7,627 nucleotides of DNA from NCBI GenBank assembly GCA_002378845.1, contig DFRY01000059.1:13773-21399 (forward strand), in the 5' to 3' direction. A program made the position numbers and the translations under genes. Positions 1 through 5,974 of the stretch are shown in pieces (the stretch's first letter is position 1; every line of letters starts with the position of its first letter). The DNA is from Ruminococcaceae bacterium UBA3451 (lineage in GTDB: Bacteria; Bacillota; Clostridia; Oscillospirales; Acutalibacteraceae). Below the pieces are notes generated by a model that saw only the letters and a program-made list of their open reading frames with translations, did no database searches and had not been told where the DNA came from.

Positions 1-1
1 C

Positions 2-427
2 TGGACTAAGGTGGACACCGTAACGTCTTCCGTTACATTGGGACTAAACTATGCATCCCAAATGGGGCTGCCCTTTGGGCTTAGCGGCCTGACGATTTTC
101 GGTCAGGCAATTGCGGGATTTTTGCGAAAAAAGACTTTGGACAAAAAGCAGTCTGATTACCTTGCCCCTGTTCTGGAGGAATTTGAAAGCATTATTCAGG
201 AGGTTCTGTCCGAAGTGGACAATACCTACAGCGAAATAAAAAAAGGCGCATTAGAGCAGTTGGATTCCATTTATAACAGTCAAATCGAACTGACCTTAAG
301 CGCGATAAAACAAGCAAAAAAGAATTCGGAAAACGAAGAAATGAAATCACACGAAGTGGCGGAGTATTTGAACGAGGTACTGTCCGTTATTGCCCGCCTT
401 GCAAACTCCCTGGAAAAATACGATTAG
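2..427 (+). CDS. Unrecognised helical protein, C-terminal part (5' end outside the window)
   Basis: The frame is open from the left edge to a TAG at 425-427, giving 141 visible residues. A GTG at 11 could be a start, but the frame continues upstream of it and there is no room to judge a ribosome binding site, so I treat the gene as truncated by the window. The visible part has a Gly/Leu/Phe-rich hydrophobic stretch at about residues 18-42 (counting from the edge) ending in a basic RKK cluster. It is followed by about 95 residues of charged, heptad-like amphipathic helix rich in E, K, L and I, with no catalytic motif. A short membrane-inserting segment followed by long helices is seen in the C-terminal stalk of bacterial dynamin-like GTPases, but no GTPase motif is in view and this is only a guess. 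It converges on coaB and shares its terminator. Confidence 0.6.
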   Translation, partial: WTKVDTVTSSVTLGLNYASQMGLPFGLSGLTIFGQAIAGFLRKKTLDKKQSDYLAPVLEEFESIIQEVLSEVDNTYSEIKKGALEQLDSIYNSQIELTLSAIKQAKKNSENEEMKSHEVAEYLNEVLSVIARLANSLEKYD

Positions 428-455
428 CCTGATTGGGGAAAACTTCAATCGATAT

Positions 456-501
456 AAAAAGGCAGAAGCCGGTCAACAAGATGACCGGCTTCTGCCTTTT
501 T
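456..501. terminator. Bidirectional intrinsic terminator between convergent genes
   Basis: There is a 20-bp perfect inverted repeat: left arm 456-475 begins AAAAAGGCAG, loop 476-481, right arm 482-501 ends CTGCCTTTTT. The GC core is flanked by A5 on one side and T6 on the other, so either strand reads as hairpin plus U-tract. It lies 28 bases after the stop of the left-edge gene and 8 bases after the stop of coaB, so it can end both transcripts. Confidence 0.93.
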
Positions 502-509
502 TCATTGAA

Positions 510-1295
510 TTATTCCACATCATCCGACAGCTTTTTAATTACGCGGTCTGCTATGGTTTTGGCAATCTGCTCCTTGCCGGAACATTTCACAAAATTTGCC
601 GTTTCGTCAATCAAATACCCTTCGTGGTTCCCGTCGTGTATGGTATCGGTATCGTTGGCAAGAACAAAATCGCATTTATTTTTTAAAAGCAGGCGGTACG
701 CCGTTTCAATCAGCTTCTCTTCCGTTACCCCGCTCAGCAGCTTAAATCCGACCAAAACCGAATGCGGACTGGCCTCTTTAATCATGCCAATTACTTTCGG
801 CGTCTTTTTCAGCACCAAAACCGGGTGTTCCAGTTCGGAACTGATTTTCGATTCCACGTTGAATGCGTTGCTTTGAAACACTTCTTCCAGCATACCGCAC
901 AACGCATGTTTGGATGGAAAATTTGGAGAAAGGCTGAGTTTTTCCTCCAATGCTTCCGCAATTTGCTCCTGTGCCGTAACGCAGCCCACGGTATAATCGC
1001 TGACCGCCATAGAATGTACAACCGCGTCAATTTTCTGTGTGGTAAGCAGCCGGTACATTTCGCTTTGCAGCTGCGCCGTTCCCTCAATGGGGACAATGCG
1101 AACATTAGGATCCTCCGTTTTCGGCAGAACGGAACCCACGCCGCAAAGGTAATAAATTGTATGCTCCTGTGCCGAAAGCCGGTGAGAAAACTCCTGTGCA
1201 ATCAAGCTGCCCAAACGGCCGGTTGAGCCGTTCGTAATCGACCGTACTGTGTCAATTTTCTCCTTTGTTCCCCCCGCTGTCACAATAACATCCAT
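510..1295 (-). CDS. coaB: Phosphopantothenate--cysteine ligase, monofunctional (CoaB)
   Basis: CoaB joins 4'-phosphopantothenate to cysteine in the cytosol, the second step from pantothenate to coenzyme A. It normally uses CTP (or ATP in some types) through a nucleotidylate intermediate. The 261-residue protein opens with VTAGGTKEKID (5-15) and TNGSTG (21-26), the family's nucleotide-binding region with the Asn that contacts the activated intermediate. AVSDY (97-101), KKTPKVI (163-169), LVGFK (181-185) and VLANDTD (211-217) follow in the usual order. No flavin-dependent CoaC domain is present, and the length fits the separate CoaB type of streptococci and many Firmicutes. The ATG at 1293-1295 is chosen because GGAGG (1306-1310) lies 10 bases upstream and the protein then starts exactly at the conserved fold. 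A longer frame reaching 1412 adds 39 residues with no family likeness. No coaC is visible beside it. The ligase assignment is firm; the CTP/ATP preference is not visible from sequence. Confidence 0.93.
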   Translation of the reverse strand: MDVIVTAGGTKEKIDTVRSITNGSTGRLGSLIAQEFSHRLSAQEHTIYYLCGVGSVLPKTEDPNVRIVPIEGTAQLQSEMYRLLTTQKIDAVVHSMAVSDYTVGCVTAQEQIAEALEEKLSLSPNFPSKHALCGMLEEVFQSNAFNVESKISSELEHPVLVLKKTPKVIGMIKEASPHSVLVGFKLLSGVTEEKLIETAYRLLLKNKCDFVLANDTDTIHDGNHEGYLIDETANFVKCSGKEQIAKTIADRVIKKLSDDVE

Positions 1296-1330
1296 ATGCT
1301 CACTTCCTCCGCATTCTTGAAAACAATTAC

Positions 1331-1362
1331 TTTCAAACGGTATGAAAACATACGCTTTGAAA
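1331..1362. promoter_or_regulatory. Imperfect 32-bp dyad upstream of coaB (possible operator or 5'-UTR hairpin)
   Basis: The outer arms TTTCAAA (1331-1337) and TTTGAAA (1356-1362) are exact reverse complements, as are the inner arms GTATG (1340-1344) and CATAC (1349-1353). They are separated by two mismatched positions on each side and an AAAA centre. The dyad sits 36-67 bases upstream of the coaB start. A TATTAT on the minus strand (1368-1363) next to it could be a weak -10, which would place the dyad at the start of the transcript. The half-site TTTCATAC recurs at 1407-1414. The function is inferred from position only. Confidence 0.45.
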
Positions 1363-1530
1363 ATAATATTCTTACTCGTCTTTTTTAAATTGCGCACGGC
1401 ACGCGGTTTCATACGCCGTACTCTGTATTTTAAAATCTGATTTATCGGTTGAATCCTTTAAATGATAAAACCTGTTCGAAAAAAAGTCAAGTTCGGTACA
1501 TAGAAATAATATTATCCATATATGTTTTAG
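1363..1530. other. AT-rich divergent spacer, no gene seen
   Basis: This is the middle of the 591-base gap between the divergent coaB and methionine operons. It has no convincing reading frame with a ribosome binding site. A minus-strand TATTAT at 1363-1368, with TTTAAA 15 bases upstream of it, is the best coaB promoter guess, but it is weak. I see no other structure here apart from the repeated half-site at 1407-1414. Confidence 0.4.
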
Positions 1531-1559
1531 TTGACATTATTTTTAAATCCTGTTATACT
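1531..1559 (+). promoter_or_regulatory. Sigma-A-type promoter of the T-box/methionine operon
   Basis: A consensus -35 TTGACA (1531-1536), a spacer of exactly 17 bases and a -10 TATACT (1554-1559) are preceded by TG at 1551-1552, forming an extended -10. Transcription would start near A1567, about 15 bases before the base of T-box stem I. The near-consensus match fits a strong promoter whose output is set by attenuation downstream rather than at initiation. Confidence 0.9.
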
Positions 1560-1579
1560 TTTTATCATTCAAATACATG

Positions 1580-1848
1580 AAACGCAATGAAGGAAAAAGT
1601 AAGCTTTTCAATGCTCTTACAGAGAGTCCCGCCCGGTGGAAAGGGACAGAGAAAGAATTGCCGAAAATGGTTCCGGAGCGGCGCACCGAGGCAGAAACTG
1701 CTTAGACTGCGACGGGTTTTGCCCGATACAGCAAAAAAGTATAACCAACTTGGTGTACTTTTAAGGTCAGTACCGCAAGGTGCCGATGAATTGAAGTGGT
1801 AACACGGGAGAATATCTCGTCTTCTGAACAGGAAGACGGGATTTTTTA
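1580..1848 (+). promoter_or_regulatory. T-box riboswitch, predicted tRNA-Met specific
   Basis: This leader RNA senses uncharged tRNA and lets transcription continue into the downstream genes when the cognate amino acid is scarce. Stem I: CGC 1583-1585 pairs with GCG 1678-1680. Above it a GA-type kink lies between 1586-1591 and GGA 1675-1677, then GGAA 1592-1595 pairs with UUCC 1671-1674. The specifier loop has AGUA (1598-1601) on the 5' side and AUG (1667-1669) plus a purine on the 3' side. Higher up, CAAU 1609-1612 pairs with AUUG 1657-1660 and GUCCC 1626-1630 with GGGAC 1643-1647. Small hairpins follow at 1691-1701, 1713-1725, 1734-1761 and 1770-1783. Antiterminator: GAAG 1793-1796 pairs with CUUC 1821-1824, the bulge UGGUAAC is 1797-1803, and ACGGGA 1804-1809 pairs with UCUCGU 1815-1820. 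UGGU matches an ACCA acceptor end (discriminator A), as in tRNA-Met; tRNA-Cys usually has U there. Specificity is deduced, not tested. Confidence 0.92.
1816..1847 (+). terminator. T-box attenuator terminator
   Basis: CUCGUCUUC (1816-1824) pairs with GAAGACGGG (1832-1840) across a 7-base loop, followed after one A by six T (1842-1847). The whole 5' arm is also the 3' side of the T-box antiterminator, so the two structures exclude each other. This is the expected design for premature termination when tRNA is charged. Confidence 0.92.
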
Positions 1849-1886
1849 TTATATTTTCGGATTTTATTGATTTGGAGGAATCAGCC

Positions 1887-3029
1887 ATGGATTTAAGCAC
1901 ACTTTGCATTCACGGTCAGGATGAGCAGCCTGACTGTACGGGTTCCATTTCGGTGCCCATTTATCAAACGGCAACGTTTGCCCACCCGGGTGTTGGCCAA
2001 AGTACGGGGTACGATTATTCCCGGCTGCAAAACCCTACAAGAGAACATTTGGAAAAGACGGTTGCGGCATTGGAACACGGTGCCGACGCAATGGCGTTTT
2101 CTTCCGGAATGGCGGCGATTTCCTGTGTGATGGAGCTGTTCCGCCCCGGCGACCACCTGATTGTTTCCGACGATCTTTACGGCGGCTCCATCCGCCTGTT
2201 CCGCAATATTTCGGAAAAGAACGGGCTTACCTTTGATTCTGTAAACATGGCTGATGTGTCGGCTATCGAACCATATATAAAACCGGAAACAAAAGCGATT
2301 TTTATTGAAACCCCAACGAACCCCATGATGGGGGTAACCGACCTTGCTGCGGTGTCAAAAATTGCAAAAGCGCACGGTTTGCTGACCATCGTAGACAATA
2401 CGTTTTTAACACCGTATTTTCAAAAACCGATTCTTTTGGGTGCGGACATCGTGATTCACAGCGGAACAAAGTACCTTTCCGGCCACAACGATACCCTGGC
2501 GGGCTTTGCCGTTGCGGCCACGGCGGAGCTTTCGGAAAAACTTCGCTTTATTTACAAAACGACCGGCGCCTGCCTTTCCCCGTTTGACAGCTGGCTGCTG
2601 ATTCGCGGCATAAAAACATTGCCCGTCCGCATGGAAAAGCAGCAGGAAAATGCTTTAAAGCTTTCCCATTGGCTTCGCACACAGCCCAAAATTAAAAAGG
2701 TGTTTTACGTCGGTTTGCCCGACCACCCGGATTATGAAATCACCCGGAAGCAGACAACCGGCTTCGGCGCCATGATTTCCTTTGAAGTAGACAGCGGGGA
2801 AACCGCGAAAAAATTACTTGAAAATGTGAAGCTGGTGTATTATGCTGAAAGCCTGGGCGGCGTGGAAACGCTGATTACCTACCCCATGCTGCAAACCCAC
2901 GCAGATGTACCGAAAGAGGAGCGGGAAGCCAAAGGAATTCACGAACGGCTGCTCCGTCTTTCCGTTGGACTGGAGTCTATTGAAGATATTATTGAGGATT
3001 TTGAACAGGCGCTCACAGAAAGGAATTAA
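1887..3029 (+). CDS. Cystathionine gamma-synthase-type PLP enzyme (Cys/Met metabolism family)
   Basis: A fold-type I PLP enzyme of 380 residues, the normal family length. Visible landmarks are YDYSR (42-46, phosphate contacts from the partner subunit), SSGMAA (72-77), DLYGG (96-100, Tyr stacking on PLP), ETPTNP (141-146), VDNTF (169-173, Asp170 for the pyridine nitrogen), HSGTKYLSGHND (191-202, Lys195 as the Schiff-base lysine), SLGGVETL (322-329) and RLSVGLE (357-363). The family includes gamma-synthases, gamma-lyases and sulfhydrylases. The Met-type T-box and the following beta-lyase favour the synthase (homoserine ester plus cysteine to cystathionine), and the SPFDSWLL and ITYP..QTHADVP stretches resemble Bacillus MetI as I recall it. 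A gamma-lyase role (MccB-like) remains possible, so no symbol is given. ATG 1887 is preferred over an in-frame TTG at 1872 because the GGAGGA site (1874-1879) sits 7 bases before the ATG and overlaps the TTG. Confidence 0.88.
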   Translation: MDLSTLCIHGQDEQPDCTGSISVPIYQTATFAHPGVGQSTGYDYSRLQNPTREHLEKTVAALEHGADAMAFSSGMAAISCVMELFRPGDHLIVSDDLYGGSIRLFRNISEKNGLTFDSVNMADVSAIEPYIKPETKAIFIETPTNPMMGVTDLAAVSKIAKAHGLLTIVDNTFLTPYFQKPILLGADIVIHSGTKYLSGHNDTLAGFAVAATAELSEKLRFIYKTTGACLSPFDSWLLIRGIKTLPVRMEKQQENALKLSHWLRTQPKIKKVFYVGLPDHPDYEITRKQTTGFGAMISFEVDSGETAKKLLENVKLVYYAESLGGVETLITYPMLQTHADVPKEEREAKGIHERLLRLSVGLESIEDIIEDFEQALTERN

Positions 3030-3033
3030 GCAG

Positions 3034-4224
3034 ATGAACGAATCATTCGACAAAATTGTTGACCGCAAGGGCACCAATTCCATAAAATACGACTTTGCCG
3101 CGGAACGCGGAAAACCGGCGGACTTGCTTCCCCTTTGGGTGGCAGACATGGACTTTCAGGTGCCGCCCGCGGTAACGGAAGCGCTTGTAAAATCGGCGCA
3201 GCACGGAATTTTCGGTTATTCCGAAAGCAAAAACGATTATTTTGAAACCCTGCAAAAGTGGTACGCCGACTATTTCCAGTTTCATGTACAGCGCGATTGG
3301 CTGGTAAAAACGCCCGGCGTTGTTTATGCAATCTGTACAGCGATTCGCGCGCTGACCCGGCAGGGCGACGCCGTAATGATTCAGCGCCCGGTGTACTATC
3401 CGTTTACCGAGTCCATCGTTTCAAACGGCCTCGTTCTGGTAAACAGTCCGCTGGTTTATCGAAACGGAAAATACGCTATTGACTTTGTCGACTTTGAGGA
3501 GAAAATTGTTCGGAACAACGTGAAGCTTTTTATTCTTTGCAGTCCGCACAACCCGGTGGGAAGAGTCTGGACGAAAGACGAGCTGATTCAGGTGGGCGAC
3601 CTTTGCGTAAAGCACAACGTCATTGTAGTTGCCGACGAAATTCACGCGGATTTCGTTTACCCGGGCAACACCCATTATGTTTTCGCAAACTTAAAACCGG
3701 AATTTCTTAACCAATCCATTACCTGCACCGCACCGAGCAAAAGCTTTAATCTGGCCGGGCTGCAGGCGTCGAACATATGGATTCCCAACCCGGAAATCCG
3801 CCGTGAATTCAGGGCGGAAATTACCCGCAGCGGCTACTCTCAGCTGAACATCATGGGTTTGGTCGCGTGTCAGGCGGCCTATGCGCACGGGCGGGAATGG
3901 CTGGAAGGTTTAAAAGAATATTTAAGTCAGAACCTCGACTTTCTGCGCCGGTTTTTGGCGGAAAAACTTCCTCAGATTACACTGGTGGAGCCGCAGGGCA
4001 CATATTTGGTGTGGCTGGACTGCACAAAGCTTGGATTGGAAGAAGAGCAGCTGGAAGACTTCATGGTGAACCAAGCCAAACTGTGGCTTGACAGCGGCGC
4101 GATTTTTGGGCCGGAGGGCGAAGGATTTGAGCGCGTGAACATCGCTTGCCCGCGGTCCGTTTTGGAACAGGCTTTGACCCGGCTGGAACAGGCGGTAAGC
4201 TCCCTTCCGAAAAAAGATTCGTAA
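3034..4224 (+). CDS. patB: MalY/PatB-type cystathionine beta-lyase (C-S lyase)
   Basis: A class I/II aminotransferase-fold PLP enzyme of 396 residues that cleaves the C-S bond of cystathionine to homocysteine, pyruvate and ammonia. Landmarks of the MalY/PatB group are LWVADMDF (34-41), GYSES (61-65), RPVYYPF (118-124), SPHNPVGRVW (170-179, Asn173), VADEIHADFVYPG (199-211, Asp201), TAPSKSFNLAGLQ (232-244, Lys236 as the Schiff-base lysine) and RVNIACPRS (367-375, Arg374 for the substrate carboxylate). The ATG at 3034 follows the upstream stop by 4 bases, with AAAGGA 9 bases before it, so it is clearly co-transcribed with the synthase gene. The pairing supplies both transsulfuration steps toward homocysteine. 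Enzymes of this group are often promiscuous C-S lyases (for example toward cystine or cysteine conjugates), so physiological substrate preference is inferred from the operon. The final step to methionine is not encoded here. Confidence 0.9.
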   Translation: MNESFDKIVDRKGTNSIKYDFAAERGKPADLLPLWVADMDFQVPPAVTEALVKSAQHGIFGYSESKNDYFETLQKWYADYFQFHVQRDWLVKTPGVVYAICTAIRALTRQGDAVMIQRPVYYPFTESIVSNGLVLVNSPLVYRNGKYAIDFVDFEEKIVRNNVKLFILCSPHNPVGRVWTKDELIQVGDLCVKHNVIVVADEIHADFVYPGNTHYVFANLKPEFLNQSITCTAPSKSFNLAGLQASNIWIPNPEIRREFRAEITRSGYSQLNIMGLVACQAAYAHGREWLEGLKEYLSQNLDFLRRFLAEKLPQITLVEPQGTYLVWLDCTKLGLEEEQLEDFMVNQAKLWLDSGAIFGPEGEGFERVNIACPRSVLEQALTRLEQAVSSLPKKDS

Positions 4225-4233
4225 TCTGTTTTC

Positions 4234-4264
4234 AGGTGGCACGTCAAAATTTGACGTGCCGCCT
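4234..4264 (+). terminator. Hairpin after patB, probable weak terminator of the synthesis operon
   Basis: A 15-bp stem with one G-U pair runs from 4234 to 4248 and from 4250 to 4264. Its core GGCACGTCAAA is an exact inverted repeat of the following TTTGACGTGCC. It starts 10 bases after the patB stop. The following sequence TCTGTT is T-rich but lacks a clean T-run, so termination strength is uncertain; it may also protect the 3' end. Confidence 0.6.
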
Positions 4265-4339
4265 TCTGTTAAATACAATCTTGCTCCGGCTGCGCCGCAT
4301 ATAATATTAGCCGGCGGCGGCAAATAAAGCTTCAAATGC

Positions 4340-4384
4340 AAAAAGCCCCTGCGGCGGCTCAATTGAAATAAGCCGCCGCAGGGG
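4340..4384 (-). terminator. Intrinsic terminator of the metNIQ operon
   Basis: A perfect 14-bp GC-rich stem (4346-4359 with 4371-4384) has an 11-base loop. On the minus strand it is followed by C and then TTTTT (4344-4340). It begins 12 bases after the metQ stop. The plus strand also has a T-run (4391-4395) a few bases past the stem, so it could back up termination of the convergent operon. Confidence 0.9.
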
Positions 4385-4396
4385 AATTATTTTTTG

Positions 4397-5272
4397 TTAC
4401 TGAAGATCCTTGGGGATATACCACAACCCCTTATTGTTATTCTTCATGTATTCTTTGAATTCATCTGAATGGTAAGCTGCTACAATGTCTTTTGCCCATT
4501 TCGTATCTTTATTCTCCTGCTTTACAACCAACTGTAAAACCAGGTGGTCAAGAACGTCTTCCTGAAGCAATGCGGTCGAGGGATCGATTTTCGCGTTGTA
4601 GACGATGCTTCCGGTGATAACGGCATAATCAAAATCGCTGAGGGAACGGGGAATGTTCAGGGAATCCATTTCCACAAAGGAAAGGTTGTATTTGTTTTCC
4701 ACGATATTCTCCTGCTTCACTTTAGAAATATCCACTTTATCGTCCAGTTTGATCCATCCGGCCTTCTGAAGCAAGGCATACGCTCTGGCTGTGTTCGAAG
4801 CATCGTTCGGAACGGCTACCACTGCGTCGGAATGGATTTTATCCAACGATTTGTATTTTGCGGAGAAAATACCCGCCGGTACAGTCGGGATGGGGCTGAT
4901 TCCGACCAAATCGCCTTTCTGGGTTGCATTGAAGTTTTCCAGGTAAGCGGTGTGCTGTTCCACGTTGAAGTCAATTTCACCCTGATTCAATGCGGTGTCG
5001 TTCTGCAGAAGGTCGGAAAAATCGACCTCTTCCAGCTTATAGCCTTCTTTTTCCAATATCGGTTTTATCACGTCTTCAAACAGGACCGTATAGGGGCCTG
5101 CTGCTTTTCCGTATTTCAACGTGGTTTTTTCCGCTGATGCTTCCGATGCCGCGCTTGCCGCTGTACTTGCGGCCTGAGACGGCGCAGCCGCCTGTTCCGC
5201 TGGGGCTGCGCAGCCTGTCAGTAAGATGGCGGCCGCGGTTAAAGAGATCAAAATTTTTGCTGACTTTTTCAT
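4397..5272 (-). CDS. metQ: MetQ/NlpA-family substrate-binding lipoprotein
   Basis: The extracytoplasmic binding protein of the MetNIQ importer, 291 residues. A type II signal peptide has a KK start, a hydrophobic core and the lipobox LLTGC, with Cys21 as the lipidated residue. A flexible Ala/Ser-rich linker runs to about 48, then the NlpA domain to the C-terminus. Family marks include EQHTAYLE (105-112, usually FQHxPYL), VPNDASNTARA (154-164, usually VPNDPTNxGRA) and PRSLSDFDYAVITG (208-221). His107, Tyr110, Asn160 and Arg163 are kept at ligand-contact positions. Glu105 replaces the usual aromatic, and Thr220-Gly221 stands where an Asn is usual (AVIN in E. coli MetQ as I recall it). The substrate may therefore not be plain methionine. 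Start ATG 5272 has GGAGG (5281-5285) 8 bases upstream. metQ follows metI by 27 bases and is the last gene of the operon. Confidence 0.9.
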   Translation of the reverse strand: MKKSAKILISLTAAAILLTGCAAPAEQAAAPSQAASTAASAASEASAEKTTLKYGKAAGPYTVLFEDVIKPILEKEGYKLEEVDFSDLLQNDTALNQGEIDFNVEQHTAYLENFNATQKGDLVGISPIPTVPAGIFSAKYKSLDKIHSDAVVAVPNDASNTARAYALLQKAGWIKLDDKVDISKVKQENIVENKYNLSFVEMDSLNIPRSLSDFDYAVITGSIVYNAKIDPSTALLQEDVLDHLVLQLVVKQENKDTKWAKDIVAAYHSDEFKEYMKNNNKGLWYIPKDLQ

Positions 5273-5299
5273 AAGTAGTTCCTCCGGTTTCTTATTTCG

Positions 5300-5974
5300 T
5301 TAATGGGTACGGACTTTTTTGGATAAATGAGTCCCAATGGACTGAATGCACTGTACAAAAATAATTAACACAATAACGGTAACAATCATCAGCGGTGTAT
5401 TGAATTGCTGATACCCGTAGGTAAGGGCAAGGTCGCCAACCCCGCCGCCGCCAATACTGCCCGCCATTGCGGTTACGCCCAGCAGACCGATAGTGCCGGT
5501 GGTAAGCGCCAGAATGAGCGACCCCAGCGCTTCGGGGAGAAGGAAATGCCAAATCACCTGAAAGATGGAAGCGCCCATTGCTTCCGCTGCCTCAATAATT
5601 CCGCTGTCCACTTCCAAAAGCGAACTTTCCACCAAACGTGCCAAGTACGGCGCAATGTAAAATACCAGCGGAACCAGCGCCGCCTTTGTACCGATTGTTG
5701 TGCTTACAATCGCCTTTGTCAGCGGCATAATCACCACAAGCAAAATGATAAACGGTACCGAACGGACAATATTGATGACGTTATTTAAAATAAAGTAAAG
5801 CGCTTTATTGTCCAGAATCCCGTTCTTCCGGGTAAGCACCAGCAAAATTCCCAGTGGAATTCCGATGAGCGCCCCGAAAAGAAGCGAGCTGCACAGCATG
5901 TAAATCGTCTGGTTTGCCGCCAGCAGCATTCTGGCTGAGGAAATACCCAGATACTGTTCCATCAGTTGTATCAT
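5300..5974 (-). CDS. metI: Methionine ABC transporter permease MetI
   Basis: The membrane subunit of the MetNIQ importer, 224 residues against about 217 in well-known members. Hydrophobic segments lie at about 24-48, 62-90, 98-111, 148-172 and 193-211, matching the usual five-helix plan. The cytoplasmic coupling loop is clear: EAAEAMGASIFQVIWHFLLP (128-147), with the E-A-A, Gly134 and L-P positions that dock on the ATPase. The SIGGGGVGDLAL stretch (173-184) is also typical of this permease. The ATG overlaps the metN stop in an ATGA arrangement (5971-5974), which suggests translational coupling and excuses the poor ribosome binding site. A second Met at residue 5 has no better site. Two copies would pair with two MetN subunits. 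Confidence 0.93.
   Translation of the reverse strand: MIQLMEQYLGISSARMLLAANQTIYMLCSSLLFGALIGIPLGILLVLTRKNGILDNKALYFILNNVINIVRSVPFIILLVVIMPLTKAIVSTTIGTKAALVPLVFYIAPYLARLVESSLLEVDSGIIEAAEAMGASIFQVIWHFLLPEALGSLILALTTGTIGLLGVTAMAGSIGGGGVGDLALTYGYQQFNTPLMIVTVIVLIIFVQCIQSIGTHLSKKVRTH

Noticed and set aside
390..1226. Open frames opposite coaB (390-686, 433-876 and 762-1226, plus strand)
   Set aside because: They are antisense shadows of coaB; two of them also run across the terminator hairpin.
1296..1412. N-terminal extension of CoaB by 39 residues to an ATG at 1412
   Set aside because: The added sequence has no family likeness, the conserved fold starts at ATG 1295, and that codon has its own GGAGG site.
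1659..1661. UGC as T-box specifier (cysteine)
   Set aside because: It overlaps the helix above the specifier loop and is too far from the lower UUCC helix; the UGGU bulge also fits tRNA-Met better than tRNA-Cys.
1872..1886. In-frame TTG start at 1872 for the cystathionine gamma-synthase-type gene
   Set aside because: The TTG overlaps the GGAGGA ribosome binding site, which is correctly spaced for ATG 1887.
1565..1909. Open frames inside the leader on both strands (1587-1802 plus, 1565-1909 minus)
   Set aside because: The region is fully explained as a structured T-box RNA, and the frames lack ribosome binding sites and resemble no known protein to me.
4300..4305. TATAAT in the spacer between the convergent operons as a promoter
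   Set aside because: There is no -35-like element at proper spacing and no gene for it to drive in the plus direction.
4544..5137. 197-codon open frame opposite metQ
   Set aside because: It lies antisense within a well supported lipoprotein gene, with Cys/Phe/His-rich composition and no ribosome binding site or known motif.
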